A stretch of 59,986 nt of DNA from Minisyncoccota bacterium (GTDB taxonomy: Bacteria > Patescibacteriota > Minisyncoccia > Phycocordibacterales > Zambryskibacteraceae). The stretch's first letter is position 1, and the number at the start of each line of letters is the position of its first letter. The stretch lies in NCBI GenBank assembly GCA_020059045.1, contig JAGVCW010000024.1, positions 1-59,986 on the forward strand, in the 5' to 3' direction. Below, piece by piece: positions 15,120-22,151 of the stretch. Made by a program: the position numbers and the translations under genes. The notes under the pieces were generated by a model that did not search any database, had not been told where the DNA came from, and saw nothing but the letters and a program-made list of their open reading frames with translations.

Positions 15120-15815
15120 ATGTCCTATAACTACACTTACATATTGATGGGAGTTGGTTTCGGTTTAATTTGGTTATCTTTTTATTTTATAAACAGCAAA
15201 CTACGCAGGGAGATGTTGGTGATGTCTATAATTTTTGGCATACTGGGTCCAATCTCCAACATTCTCTTTATTAAAGATTGGTGGGCGCCATTAACTATTG
15301 ATGGGACATCTGTTGGAATAATTGACTCTGCCTTTGTTGGTTTTGTCATTGGAGGTGTAACAGGAGTTTTGTATGAATTTTTTCAGCATCTCACCTCCAG
15401 AAAATCTTCAAAGCTTTTAAGTAAAAATGAACATGTCTGGTTCCTTCTTATGGTTCCCATATCGCTGGGAATTTTCTTTGGGGGTTTCTACCTTCTGCAT
15501 CTTAATAGTTTTATTACAAGCACCCTCGCACTTTTTGTTCCAACAGTTGTTATTTTGTGGAGAAGAAAAGATTTAATAATTGATGCTTTTGCTAGCGGCA
15601 TTTTATTAACTATTACTGCAGTGTTTATATATAACTTATTGGAAATCTTAACCCCAGGTTGGGTTAATGAATTTTGGCAATGGCAAAATACTTCTAAAAT
15701 TATCGTGATAAATACTCCTATTGATGATGTAGCGCACTACTTTTTTCTCGGGTTATTTGGTGGTCCTCTATATGAATATTGGGAAGGAAGACGTCTAGCC
15801 AGAAGAGCTAGGTAA
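15120..15815 (+). CDS. Multi-pass membrane protein, possible lycopene-cyclase-domain fold
   Basis: The 231-residue protein has about seven hydrophobic helices. Two halves each end in a similar unit: IDSAFVGFVIGGVTGVLYEFF and PIDDVAHYFFLGLFGGPLYEYW. A tandem helical repeat with a P-I-[DE]-[DE]-x3-[FY]-F motif recalls the lycopene cyclase domain (CrtY/CarR type), but no carotenoid gene is near, so the biochemical role is open. TATACT ends ten bases before the ATG. The gene is bracketed by copies of the tRNA-Ser 3' end (15077 and 15836), as if it were a cassette. Confidence 0.6.
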   Translation: MSYNYTYILMGVGFGLIWLSFYFINSKLRREMLVMSIIFGILGPISNILFIKDWWAPLTIDGTSVGIIDSAFVGFVIGGVTGVLYEFFQHLTSRKSSKLLSKNEHVWFLLMVPISLGIFFGGFYLLHLNSFITSTLALFVPTVVILWRRKDLIIDAFASGILLTITAVFIYNLLEILTPGWVNEFWQWQNTSKIIVINTPIDDVAHYFFLGLFGGPLYEYWEGRRLARRAR

Positions 15816-15830
15816 TGAAGACAGAATCTT

Positions 15831-15857
15831 TAAGTTTCGAATCTCACCTCCTCCGCA
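15831..15857 (+). repeat. Perfect second copy of the tRNA-Ser 3' end
   Basis: Bases 15836-15857 repeat tRNA-Ser 14878-14899 without a mismatch (22 bp, T-loop to the CA of the tail). The 15-mer TAAGTTTCGAATCTC at 15831-15845 also occurs at 15072-15086, so the membrane-protein gene lies between direct repeats. Confidence 0.9.
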
Positions 15858-15995
15858 CTTAGAATCAAGTAGCCGGGTCCGCTCTACTTACACAAGACAG
15901 CTCAACCGAGCGATCTTCGTTTTTAATCTAGACAGTTCACTTTGGAAGTCCTATCATTGGAATGTATATATTATTAAAGCTTTTAACACTTTCTC

Positions 15996-16253
15996 ATGAC
16001 GAATGAAGAGGCTCCAAAATCTATAGAATCGACAGAAGAAAAGATAACTAGGGCAAGTAATCTTAATTTCAATGATTTTGTTCAAGAAATAAGCATATGG
16101 CCTGAGGATGAAATTAGATCAATGGTAGATTTTCTAGAAAACAGGAAAAAGAATATTGATGCTCACTACCAAGACTGGCTACCTGCTGCAGCACAACCAG
16201 GGAGGAAAAGGGATGATGCTTTCTTAGATGCTCTAAAGGCACGACTCAGCTAA
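15996..16253 (+). CDS. Small acidic/helical hypothetical protein (second tRNA-Ser cassette gene)
   Basis: No family recognised. The 85-residue protein is highly charged and predicted helical in its centre (FNDFVQEISIWPEDEIRSMV then DFLENRKKNIDAHYQDWL). The C-terminal RKRDDAFLDALKARLS could be a short amphipathic helix. No signal peptide or membrane segment. It lies between two copies of the tRNA-Ser 3' end, at 15836 (perfect) and 16363 (degenerate), like a second cassette. Coding status rests on the intact frame and ordinary composition. Confidence 0.55.
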   Translation: MTNEEAPKSIESTEEKITRASNLNFNDFVQEISIWPEDEIRSMVDFLENRKKNIDAHYQDWLPAAAQPGRKRDDAFLDALKARLS

Positions 16254-16362
16254 TCACTCGCAGAGTCCATTAAGAGAAAAGAGCCTCATATTGAAGAGAG
16301 GGTTACCATTGTTTAACAATGTCAAAATGAGTCAGGTCTATGAGCATTAAATAGGTTCTAAC
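16254..16362. other. Intergenic stretch with short palindrome
   Basis: No gene seen. CATTGTTTAACAATG (about 16310-16324) is a palindromic hairpin. The stretch joins the small cassette gene to the degenerate tRNA-Ser end copy. Confidence 0.5.
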
Positions 16363-16497
16363 TTCGTCTAACACCCTCCGCAACGAACGAAGTGAGTGAA
16401 TGAAGGAGGAGAGCAATGTGTCTACACACATTGCGTGTAAGATTCGAAAGGCGCAGACATGTTTTGTCAGTAGACAAAACGGTCAAGCGTCAGACTA
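16363..16497 (+). repeat. tRNA-linked structured element, distal tRNA-Ser copy
   Basis: It begins with a degenerate copy of the tRNA-Ser 3' end (16363-16384). CCTCC pairs with GGAGG around ACGAACGAAGTGAGTG (16383-16398), a 16-mer identical to 24955-24970 after tRNA-Lys. Then hairpin GCAATGTGT-CTAC-ACACATTGC, an inverted T-arm complement GTGTAAGATTCGAA (16435-16448), and GTTTTGTC-AGTA-GACAAAAC (16461-16480), which corresponds to stem 3 of the other copies. Confidence 0.7.
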
Positions 16498-16560
16498 TTT
16501 TTTATAAAATAATTGTTACCGATCCCAATCTCTTAAAATTTTTATGATAAACTCATATGC

Positions 16561-17010
16561 ATGCTCGAAGAAGTTGGAAAGATAATAATCATGGCACTTG
16601 GCTTTGGTGGTTTTCTACTTGCAAATTATATTCTTGATACCAAAAAAACTTCTAAACCATTGGTCTGTCCCCTTGAAGGAAGCTGCGAGACGGTGTTACA
16701 AAGCGAGTACTCGAAGATATTAGGAATCCCTGTCGAGATTCTCGGTGTACTCTACTATGGTTTCATTACTCTCTTCTACTTCCTGCTTTCATTCTTCCCA
16801 AGTGTTTTGCCGGAACAACTTTACCTAATAGTAGTTGCTCTAACAGCCTGTGCCTTTCTGTTTTCAATTTACCTAACCGTTGTCCAATCCATACTTATTA
16901 AACATTGGTGTACATGGTGTCTGGTATCAGCATTCATCTGCTCTATAATCTTCATTCTTGCAATATATATTGCAAACACTGAGATTATAGAACTATTGCG
17001 ATTTGCTTAG
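16561..17010 (+). CDS. Vitamin K epoxide reductase family (VKOR) thiol oxidoreductase
   Basis: Bacterial VKOR proteins re-oxidise DsbA-like partners during disulfide formation. The 149-residue protein has four transmembrane helices, a loop cysteine pair CPLEGSCETVLQSEYSK with the conserved serine-like segment, and the catalytic CxxC in KHWCTWCLVSAF. GIPVEILGVLYYG is also family-typical. No thioredoxin domain is fused. The partner DsbA is not in the window. TATGAT lies just before the ATG; no Shine-Dalgarno. Confidence 0.93.
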   Translation: MLEEVGKIIIMALGFGGFLLANYILDTKKTSKPLVCPLEGSCETVLQSEYSKILGIPVEILGVLYYGFITLFYFLLSFFPSVLPEQLYLIVVALTACAFLFSIYLTVVQSILIKHWCTWCLVSAFICSIIFILAIYIANTEIIELLRFA

Positions 17011-17041
17011 AACATATAAACTCTTGTGTTAAAATAATTTA

Positions 17042-17515
17042 ATGGCGAAAAAGGCACCTTCTCTTCATTGGCAAACATTTGAATACGAGCTTCGTGAGCG
17101 AAGTACTGATTGGTTTTGGGCAGTAGGAATAATCTCTATTGCTGTAGCAATCACTGCAATCATCTTCAATAATGTATTGTTTGCGATTGTCATACTTATT
17201 GGCGGGTTCGCATTATCTCTGTATGCGGCACGTCCACCAAAAGAAATAGATATTGTCATAAGTGATAAAGGAATTCTCCTTGAGAAATACTTTTATCCTT
17301 ATCGAACACTAGAATCATTCTGGGTAGAGGAAAGAGGTGGTGGATCCAGGATTCTCGTCAAATCCCAAAGACTTGTTATGCCATATATTGTAATTCCAAT
17401 TAACGAAGAAGAGGCTGACATAGAAACAGTCAAAGGTATTTTGAGAAAATACCTGCCTGAAGTTTTCCACAGTGAATCAATCTTTCATCGACTCATGGAG
17501 TATCTCGGATTCTAA
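17042..17515 (+). CDS. Two-helix membrane protein with cytoplasmic PH-like domain
   Basis: The 157-residue protein starts MAKKAPSLHWQTFEYELRER and carries two transmembrane helices (about residues 24-41 and 46-63), followed by a beta-rich domain (IDIVISDKGILLEKYFYPYR, then RILVKSQRLVMPYIVIPI) resembling bacterial PH or DUF5673-like domains. Function unknown; similar proteins are frequent in Patescibacteria. TAAAAT lies six bases before the ATG. It follows the VKOR gene closely. Confidence 0.7.
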   Translation: MAKKAPSLHWQTFEYELRERSTDWFWAVGIISIAVAITAIIFNNVLFAIVILIGGFALSLYAARPPKEIDIVISDKGILLEKYFYPYRTLESFWVEERGGGSRILVKSQRLVMPYIVIPINEEEADIETVKGILRKYLPEVFHSESIFHRLMEYLGF

Positions 17516-17562
17516 TTTATAAAGCTTGATGCTTTTCGCTTAAAGCCATAAGCTTTTAGCAC

Positions 17563-17708
17563 GCTCCCATCGTTCCCGAACAACTTTGTTTCACAAACTT
17601 GAACGGGCAAGCAATGGACCCGAACAGTTTTGCAGAACTGAACGGGTACGGTAGGACATGTTGGTTGTGTGATTCTTGTTTTAATAAAATAATAAGCTCC
17701 CATCGTTC
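17563..17708. repeat. tRNA 5'-end-like direct repeats and CCCGAAC palindromes
   Basis: GCTCCCATCGTTC occurs at 17563-17575 and 17696-17708; the second continues AATGGAAC and resembles the first 20 bases of the nearby tRNA-Arg. Between them lie two CCCGAAC...GAACGGG hairpins (17576-17609 and 17620-17646). No gene in the 337-base interval 17516-17852; its last part also contains an AACAC...GTGTT hairpin and GTACGGG/CCCGTAC just before the tRNA. Confidence 0.6.
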
Positions 17709-17852
17709 AATGGAACCCAACACGAAGTTTTAAATAAGAAATTTTGTGTTAACTTAGTTTATATCAATAATTTTGTAAACAGTTAAATCTTGTTATATTG
17801 TGAACTTCGTACGGGACAGGTAGGACCTTAATTTGTTTACCCCGTACAATTT

Positions 17853-17924
17853 GTCCCCATAGTTTAATGGATAGAATGCGAGCTTGCGGAGCTTGCGATC
17901 GAGGTTCGATTCCTCGTGGGGACA
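17853..17924 (+). tRNA. tRNA-Arg (GCG)
   Basis: Acceptor GTCCCCA/TGGGGAC, D-arm with AATGGATAG, anticodon stem CGAGC/GCTTG with loop TTGCGGA giving GCG, T-arm CGAGG-TTCGATT-CCTCG, discriminator A. Most bacteria read CGN with ACG edited to ICG; GCG here is unusual. Confidence 0.9.
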
Positions 17925-17965
17925 CAATTTAAACCACAAATTGTTTGGGGCGAAAGTTAAAATGT

Positions 17966-17989
17966 AGGTTCGATTCCTACTGGGAGTAC
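17966..17989 (+). pseudogene. Detached tRNA 3'-end fragment
   Basis: GTAGGTTCGATTCCTAC forms a full T-arm and is followed by TGGGAGTA, an acceptor 3' strand. That strand does not match tRNA-Arg(GCG) but can pair with GCTCCCA at 17563 and 17696, so it looks like the 3' part of a broken tRNA whose 5' part lies upstream of the intact tRNA-Arg. Confidence 0.6.
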
Positions 17990-18073
17990 GTGGCAGAAAA
18001 CATGAACTTCTTCATACACAAAAGCCCAGGTATAACCAAAAAAAATACGATTTTTTAGTGGCCAGAATTTTAC

Positions 18074-18102
18074 TTGACTTCAGAAAATAGGTATGCTATA
18101 CT
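18074..18102 (+). promoter_or_regulatory. Near-consensus sigma70 promoter
   Basis: TTGACT (18074-18079), 17-base spacer, TATACT (18097-18102). It drives the leader hairpin and small gene that follow. Confidence 0.85.
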
Positions 18103-18128
18103 ATCATTAGTGAATTGATGACCAGTAC

Positions 18129-18182
18129 TCCCGCGACACAAACGCTTATAATCATTTTTTTCTTGGTTATTGTGTCGCGGGA
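18129..18182 (+). promoter_or_regulatory. 5' leader with 13-bp perfect hairpin
   Basis: TCCCGCGACACAA (18129-18141) pairs without mismatch with TTGTGTCGCGGGA (18170-18182) around a 28-base AT-rich loop containing seven T. It lies between the promoter and the Shine-Dalgarno of the 18212 gene and could stabilise the mRNA or act as a regulatory leader. Confidence 0.75.
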
Positions 18183-18211
18183 ACTCACAACATTCAAACA
18201 GAGGTGCTGAA

Positions 18212-18424
18212 ATGCTGAAGCGCTACATCGTGTTCACTCCTGTCCCCCACGAAGCTCGGGGCGGCTGGGATGATATTCTCCGTGATAAGAATCACGACAC
18301 GGCCTCCTTCGACACAATCGAGGAGGCCGTTACGACGGCTAACTTGGCCGTGAAGGAATCTCCTTTCAACCCTTCTTTCCACGTAGTGGATCTTCACAGC
18401 GGTGAGGCTGTCGAATACGGTTAA
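18212..18424 (+). CDS. Orphan small protein, complete SD-led unit
   Basis: No family recognised. The 70-residue protein starts MLKRYIVFTPVPHEARGGWD; GAGGTG six bases before this ATG fixes the start, although the frame is open further upstream. Predicted as alternating strand and helix (FDTIEEAVTTANLAVKESP then FHVVDLHSGEAVEYG), a compact soluble domain. Composition is clearly richer in G and C than neighbouring genes. With promoter, structured leader and terminator it is an autonomous transcription unit. Confidence 0.7.
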   Translation: MLKRYIVFTPVPHEARGGWDDILRDKNHDTASFDTIEEAVTTANLAVKESPFNPSFHVVDLHSGEAVEYG

Positions 18425-18457
18425 CCGCAACAATTACCGTGTAGTAAACCAGCTGCC

Positions 18458-18491
18458 CCGCCATGTCTTCGGACCTATGGCGGTTTTTTTT
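18458..18491 (+). terminator. Rho-independent terminator
   Basis: CCGCCAT (18458-18464) pairs with ATGGCGG (18477-18483), followed by eight T (18484-18491). It closes the 18212-18424 unit. The following 190 bases hold no gene, only the promoter of the next unit. Confidence 0.9.
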
Positions 18492-18616
18492 AACATCCCT
18501 TCCACTAGATAAGTAATGTGGTAGATCTCAGCAAGAAGTTTCTCAAAATTTGAATCTTTGGCTTCAAATCTATTTGAACCAAGCAAGTTGCATTGCTCAT
18601 ACACTTTTCTCTATTC

Positions 18617-18642
18617 TTGACATGTTTGTCTCTCGGTATACT
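18617..18642 (+). promoter_or_regulatory. Probable promoter of the 18683 gene
   Basis: Perfect TTGACA (18617-18622) and TATACT (18637-18642) with a 14-base spacer; TACTCT two bases further gives 16. A similar 14-base arrangement (TTGACC, TATAGT) precedes the 19162 gene at 19093-19118. Confidence 0.6.
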
Positions 18643-18682
18643 CTGTTACATAGGCAGGCACATTCCAAACATGTGAGGACAT

Positions 18683-19021
18683 ATGCATCCTGAAGTTCCC
18701 TTTCCAACCACTGGAGCACATTGGTTGGAAATTCAAGACGGACCAATGCAAGGTGGTAGAATTTTTGTTGACCAATTTGAAGCCTCGAGATTTCAAAATG
18801 GATATTTTCCAATAGCCGCAGAAGAAGTTGGTCTCATATTCTGGCACTCCTCTGGGTGCTGGTGTGGTACTGCCGAAGACGGTCTCCCTATTTATACCTT
18901 AGACTATGAGGGGATTACGAACTTGAAAGAAAGCTGGCCACCCAGAGAAGAAGAACTTGTTGTAAGCAAGGAGTCATGGAGAGATATCTTCACAAAAATC
19001 AAGCACTTCTTTTGGCAATAG
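18683..19021 (+). CDS. Orphan 112-residue protein, SD-led unit
   Basis: No family recognised. The start MHPEVPFPTTGAHWLEIQDG follows a GAGGA site by three bases. The sequence is soluble and beta-rich with two cysteines in SGCWCGTAED; the C-terminus has many aromatic and basic residues (WRDIFTKIKHFFWQ). The gene has its own promoter upstream and a terminator 8 bases after the stop. It is the middle of three such solitary units. Confidence 0.65.
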   Translation: MHPEVPFPTTGAHWLEIQDGPMQGGRIFVDQFEASRFQNGYFPIAAEEVGLIFWHSSGCWCGTAEDGLPIYTLDYEGITNLKESWPPREEELVVSKESWRDIFTKIKHFFWQ

Positions 19022-19028
19022 CACACAT

Positions 19029-19058
19029 GACCGCATAACTCTTGCGGTCTTTATATTT
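19029..19058 (+). terminator. Rho-independent terminator
   Basis: GACCGCA (19029-19035) pairs with TGCGGTC (19043-19049), followed by TTTATATTT. Confidence 0.8.
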
Positions 19059-19161
19059 AAAAAATACTTTTATTCATGAATACACGAACCCATTGACCTT
19101 ATAGAAAAATAATATAGTCTGCTAAATAGAGCATCGTTATTTACCCCTTCTGGAGGAAGCT

Positions 19162-19686
19162 GTGGACATTGAAAATGATGGCTCCCCCGTTGGACCCTCC
19201 ACCATTTACAATATGGTGGCACCACTCATGCCATACATACTCGACCGGACGTTTGAGCATGCAAGGCAGGTTCTGCCAGCAGAAAGCTTCCGCAGGCAAA
19301 CCGCTGGTGGCTACATTTCAATTCACAGAGAGGTCGGGGATACCTTTGATTTGCAACACATTGCAACGTGGCCAGTGGGACATGTTCCGGACCGGTCTGA
19401 GTCTTGGAAGACTGTAATAGAAAAGGTCAACCGGCTACATCAATATGTCAGTCACATAACTAGTTGGAGAAGCAGAGATGAAGAGCAAGCACGTTTTGGA
19501 GGGGCAGTGAGAACCCCATCAAGAATCATACTTTCATTTTCTGGGCTTCCTGAGTATGCAGATGAAGCACTTGTATGTCACCTGGCGCTTCACCTGAAGC
19601 TGGTTGACCCCATGTGGGCACTAAAGGTTCAAGTAGTTAGCAATAACCCAATGAATTTCGAAACACTTTGGGCTCCAATTTCGTAG
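19162..19686 (+). CDS. Orphan 174-residue protein with GTG start, SD-led unit
   Basis: No family recognised. GGAGG five bases before GTG at 19162 selects this start (V/M-DIENDGSPVG). The protein is soluble with a helical N-terminal half (IYNMVAPLMPYILDRTFEHA) and mixed C-terminal half; no signal peptide. TTGACC and TATAGT lie upstream (19093-19118), and a strong terminator follows (19700-19726). Codon use is richer in C and G than adjacent core genes. It completes the row of three autonomous orphan units before rpsT. Confidence 0.65.
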   Translation: MDIENDGSPVGPSTIYNMVAPLMPYILDRTFEHARQVLPAESFRRQTAGGYISIHREVGDTFDLQHIATWPVGHVPDRSESWKTVIEKVNRLHQYVSHITSWRSRDEEQARFGGAVRTPSRIILSFSGLPEYADEALVCHLALHLKLVDPMWALKVQVVSNNPMNFETLWAPIS

Positions 19687-19699
19687 CACAAAACGCGAC

Positions 19700-19726
19700 A
19701 AGCTGTCCTTCGAGGACAGCTTTTTA
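19700..19726 (+). terminator. Rho-independent terminator
   Basis: AAGCTGTCC (19700-19708) pairs with GGACAGCTT (19714-19722) over a five-base loop and runs into TTTT. Confidence 0.9.
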
Positions 19727-19746
19727 ATTAAATAAGTATTTGAAAT

Positions 19747-20013
19747 TTACTGACTAATCTTTTTGATTTGGGCGGAAAGACGAGATTTCTTACGGGATGC
19801 AGTGTTCTTCTTTATATATCCACTCTTTACAGCTTTGTCTAAAGCTTTTTGAACAGTTTTGAGAAATTCAGATGCTTCTTTCCCCTTCTTCTCAGCGATT
19901 AGTTTCCTCAATTTTTTTGTATTATCGAGAATGTTACTTTTCAGACGCGAGTTCACCTTCCTCTTCGATAGAGATCCGCGTAGTGCTTTCTTGGCTGAAG
20001 TTGTTATTGGCAT
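19747..20013 (-). CDS. rpsT: 30S ribosomal protein S20
   Basis: S20 is a three-helix protein that binds 16S rRNA early in assembly. MPITTSAKKALRGSLSKRKV, SRLKSNILDNTKKLRKLI and KAVKSGYIKKNTASRKKSRL are the family's basic helices, here 88 residues. The start is taken at 20013; the upstream 12 codons are not part of the family. The start carries no Shine-Dalgarno. Confidence 0.93.
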   Translation of the reverse strand: MPITTSAKKALRGSLSKRKVNSRLKSNILDNTKKLRKLIAEKKGKEASEFLKTVQKALDKAVKSGYIKKNTASRKKSRLSAQIKKISQ

Positions 20014-20150
20014 GGGAGGAATGCTAACGCAATACTTGATAATAATCAAGTTTGCGCGAATAAGGAATGAAGAATGATGAATAATGAGTTTCCTTCGACG
20101 GCTCGTTTATCTTCATTCGTTAATCGAATAATTTCAGGTATTATATCTCC

Positions 20151-20723
20151 ATGATTGGCTATATATCTGGGAAAATTATTGATAAAAGTGAGGGTTTCCT
20201 AATCCTTGAGACAGGTGGCGTGGGATACAAGGTATTTGTCACTGGAACTACCTTAGAAAAGGTATCCGTCTCCGGAGCAACAGCCCTATGGACTCACCTT
20301 GCAGTAAGAGAAAACTCTCAAGATTTGTTCGGTTTTGAGAGAAAAGATGAACTAGAATTCTTTGAACTACTCATATCTATTTCCGGTATTGGACCCCGCA
20401 CAGCACTTTCCATACTAAACGTGGCAAACATTGAAACTTTGAAGCAGGCTGTGGCTACTGAAAACTCTGCTCATCTTACAAAAGTGGCAGGAATAGGACG
20501 GAAAACTGCTGAAAAAATTGTGCTTGAACTTCGAGACAAACTTGGAGGTATATATTCACCTGAAGGTAATCTAACAGAGGAAGGAGACGCGCTTGAAGCA
20601 CTTACTTCTCTTGGATACAACCCTAGAGAGGCTCGTGACGCATTACGAGAAGTGCCCAGTGACACAATGGGGACAAGTGAGAAAGTTAAAAGAGCATTAA
20701 AAATTCTCTCCGGAAATAAATAA
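20151..20723 (+). CDS. ruvA: Holliday junction branch migration protein RuvA
   Basis: RuvA tetramers hold Holliday junctions for the RuvB motor. The OB-fold N-terminus (MIGYISGKIIDKSEGFLILE), the helix-hairpin-helix pair SISGIGPRTALSIL and KVAGIGRKTAEKIVLELRDK, and the C-terminal RuvB-binding helices (ALTSLGYNPREARDALREV) are in the usual order over 190 residues. TATTAT lies seven bases before the ATG. The stop overlaps the start of the Mur ligase gene by one base, so both are translated from one message. Confidence 0.97.
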   Translation: MIGYISGKIIDKSEGFLILETGGVGYKVFVTGTTLEKVSVSGATALWTHLAVRENSQDLFGFERKDELEFFELLISISGIGPRTALSILNVANIETLKQAVATENSAHLTKVAGIGRKTAEKIVLELRDKLGGIYSPEGNLTEEGDALEALTSLGYNPREARDALREVPSDTMGTSEKVKRALKILSGNK

Positions 20724-22048
20724 TGAAAGATTTTATACGTAAACTAATACCTGCTCCAATATTTCGAGCTTTGCAACCTGCATACCACTTCATGCTTGCT
20801 CTAACTGGTGCTCTTGTTTACAGATTTCCAGCACGAAAAATTAAAATTGTTGGTATCACAGGAACTAAGGGAAAAACTTCAACCACAGAGTTTGTAAACG
20901 TCATCTTAGAAGAAGCTGGATTTAAAACGGCACTTGCAAGCACATTACGATTTAAAATTGATACCAAATCTTCTCCGAACATGCATAAGATGACCATGCC
21001 TGGACGCTTCTTCATGCAGAAATTCTTGCGACATGCAGTAGACAGCGGATGTGGTTGGGCAGTGGTCGAAATGACTTCTGAAGGTGCGAAGCAATCAAGA
21101 CACAAGTTCGTTCACTTAGATGCACTAATATTTACAAATATTTCACCTGAGCACATAGAATCACACGGATCGTTCGAGAAATATCTTGAGGCGAAGCTCT
21201 CTATAGGACACGCTCTAGAGAAATCCCCGAAGGCTGAAAAAATTATTGTAGCGAATAAGGACGATCCTCACGGCAGGGACTTTCTCGAATTACATGTAGG
21301 AAATAAATATCCGTTTTCGCTACTAAATGTGAAGCCATATGGTGCACATGAAACTGGGACTGAATTTCGTTTCGAAGGTGAGCTTATTTCCTCATCCCTC
21401 AAAGGTCTTTTCAATATTGAAAACATGCTTGCGGCAGCCACATTTGGAAGTGCGTTAGGCATTCCACCAATAACAATAAAAAAAGCCCTCGAAAAAATAA
21501 AATCTATTCGGGGAAGAGTGGAGTTTGTGAGACTTGATCCACAACCGACAACCCACAACCGACAACAACTGATACAAAATTTTGATGTTGTAGTGGATTA
21601 CGCACACACCCCTGACTCACTTGAAAAACTTTATCAGGCTTTCCCCCGTCAGCGAAAAATATGTATTCTAGGCAACACTGGAGGAGGAAGAGACACATGG
21701 AAAAGAGCAGAGATGGGCAAAATTGCTGATCACTACTGTGACGAGATAATACTTACAAATGAGGACCCTTACGACGAAGATCCGATGAGTATTGTGGAGG
21801 ACATGCGAAGTGGAATATCTGAGAAACCTTGTGAAACAATTATAGATAGACGTGAAGCCCTTCGATTCGCTCTAAAAAGAGCCCACGAGCTCACTCAAAG
21901 TAAACAAGAAAAAAAGGACAGTGTAGCTGTTTTGATAACAGGTAAGGGTACTGATCCATACATTATGGGACCAAATGGCACTAAGCAAAGGTGGGATGAT
22001 GCAGAAACTGTACGGCAGGAACTAAAGAAACTACTAAAGCAAGAATAA
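20723..22048 (+). CDS. MurE-like Mur ligase
   Basis: Adds an amino acid to the UDP-MurNAc peptide in peptidoglycan synthesis. GITGTKGKTSTTEFVN is the ATP loop (about residue 46), followed by TSEGAKQSRH, FTNISPEHIESHGSFE, and the central domain end VVDYAHTPDSLEKLYQAF. The C-terminal domain has GGGRDTWKRAEMG and TNEDPYDEDP at the place of the amino-acid-selecting motif, differing from the DNPR of diaminopimelate enzymes. The UDP-binding N-terminal domain is short. About 15 residues (DPQPTTHNRQQLIQ) look encoded by an intergenic-type repeat. Confidence 0.88.
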   Translation: MKDFIRKLIPAPIFRALQPAYHFMLALTGALVYRFPARKIKIVGITGTKGKTSTTEFVNVILEEAGFKTALASTLRFKIDTKSSPNMHKMTMPGRFFMQKFLRHAVDSGCGWAVVEMTSEGAKQSRHKFVHLDALIFTNISPEHIESHGSFEKYLEAKLSIGHALEKSPKAEKIIVANKDDPHGRDFLELHVGNKYPFSLLNVKPYGAHETGTEFRFEGELISSSLKGLFNIENMLAAATFGSALGIPPITIKKALEKIKSIRGRVEFVRLDPQPTTHNRQQLIQNFDVVVDYAHTPDSLEKLYQAFPRQRKICILGNTGGGRDTWKRAEMGKIADHYCDEIILTNEDPYDEDPMSIVEDMRSGISEKPCETIIDRREALRFALKRAHELTQSKQEKKDSVAVLITGKGTDPYIMGPNGTKQRWDDAETVRQELKKLLKQE

Positions 22049-22105
22049 GGAATAACGAATCGTTTAATAACGACTTAGGGTGGTAAAATCGTTATTCTTT
22101 GCACA

Positions 22106-22134
22106 AATTGTTAAACACTCGGTGTTTAACAATT
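22106..22134. repeat. 13-bp perfect palindrome upstream of mutM
   Basis: AATTGTTAAACAC (22106-22118) and GTGTTTAACAATT (22122-22134) flank TCG. It ends 17 bases before the mutM ATG. No T-run follows, so a leader or protein-binding role is as likely as termination of murE. Confidence 0.7.
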
Positions 22135-22151
22135 CAATCAAAATCAACCAC

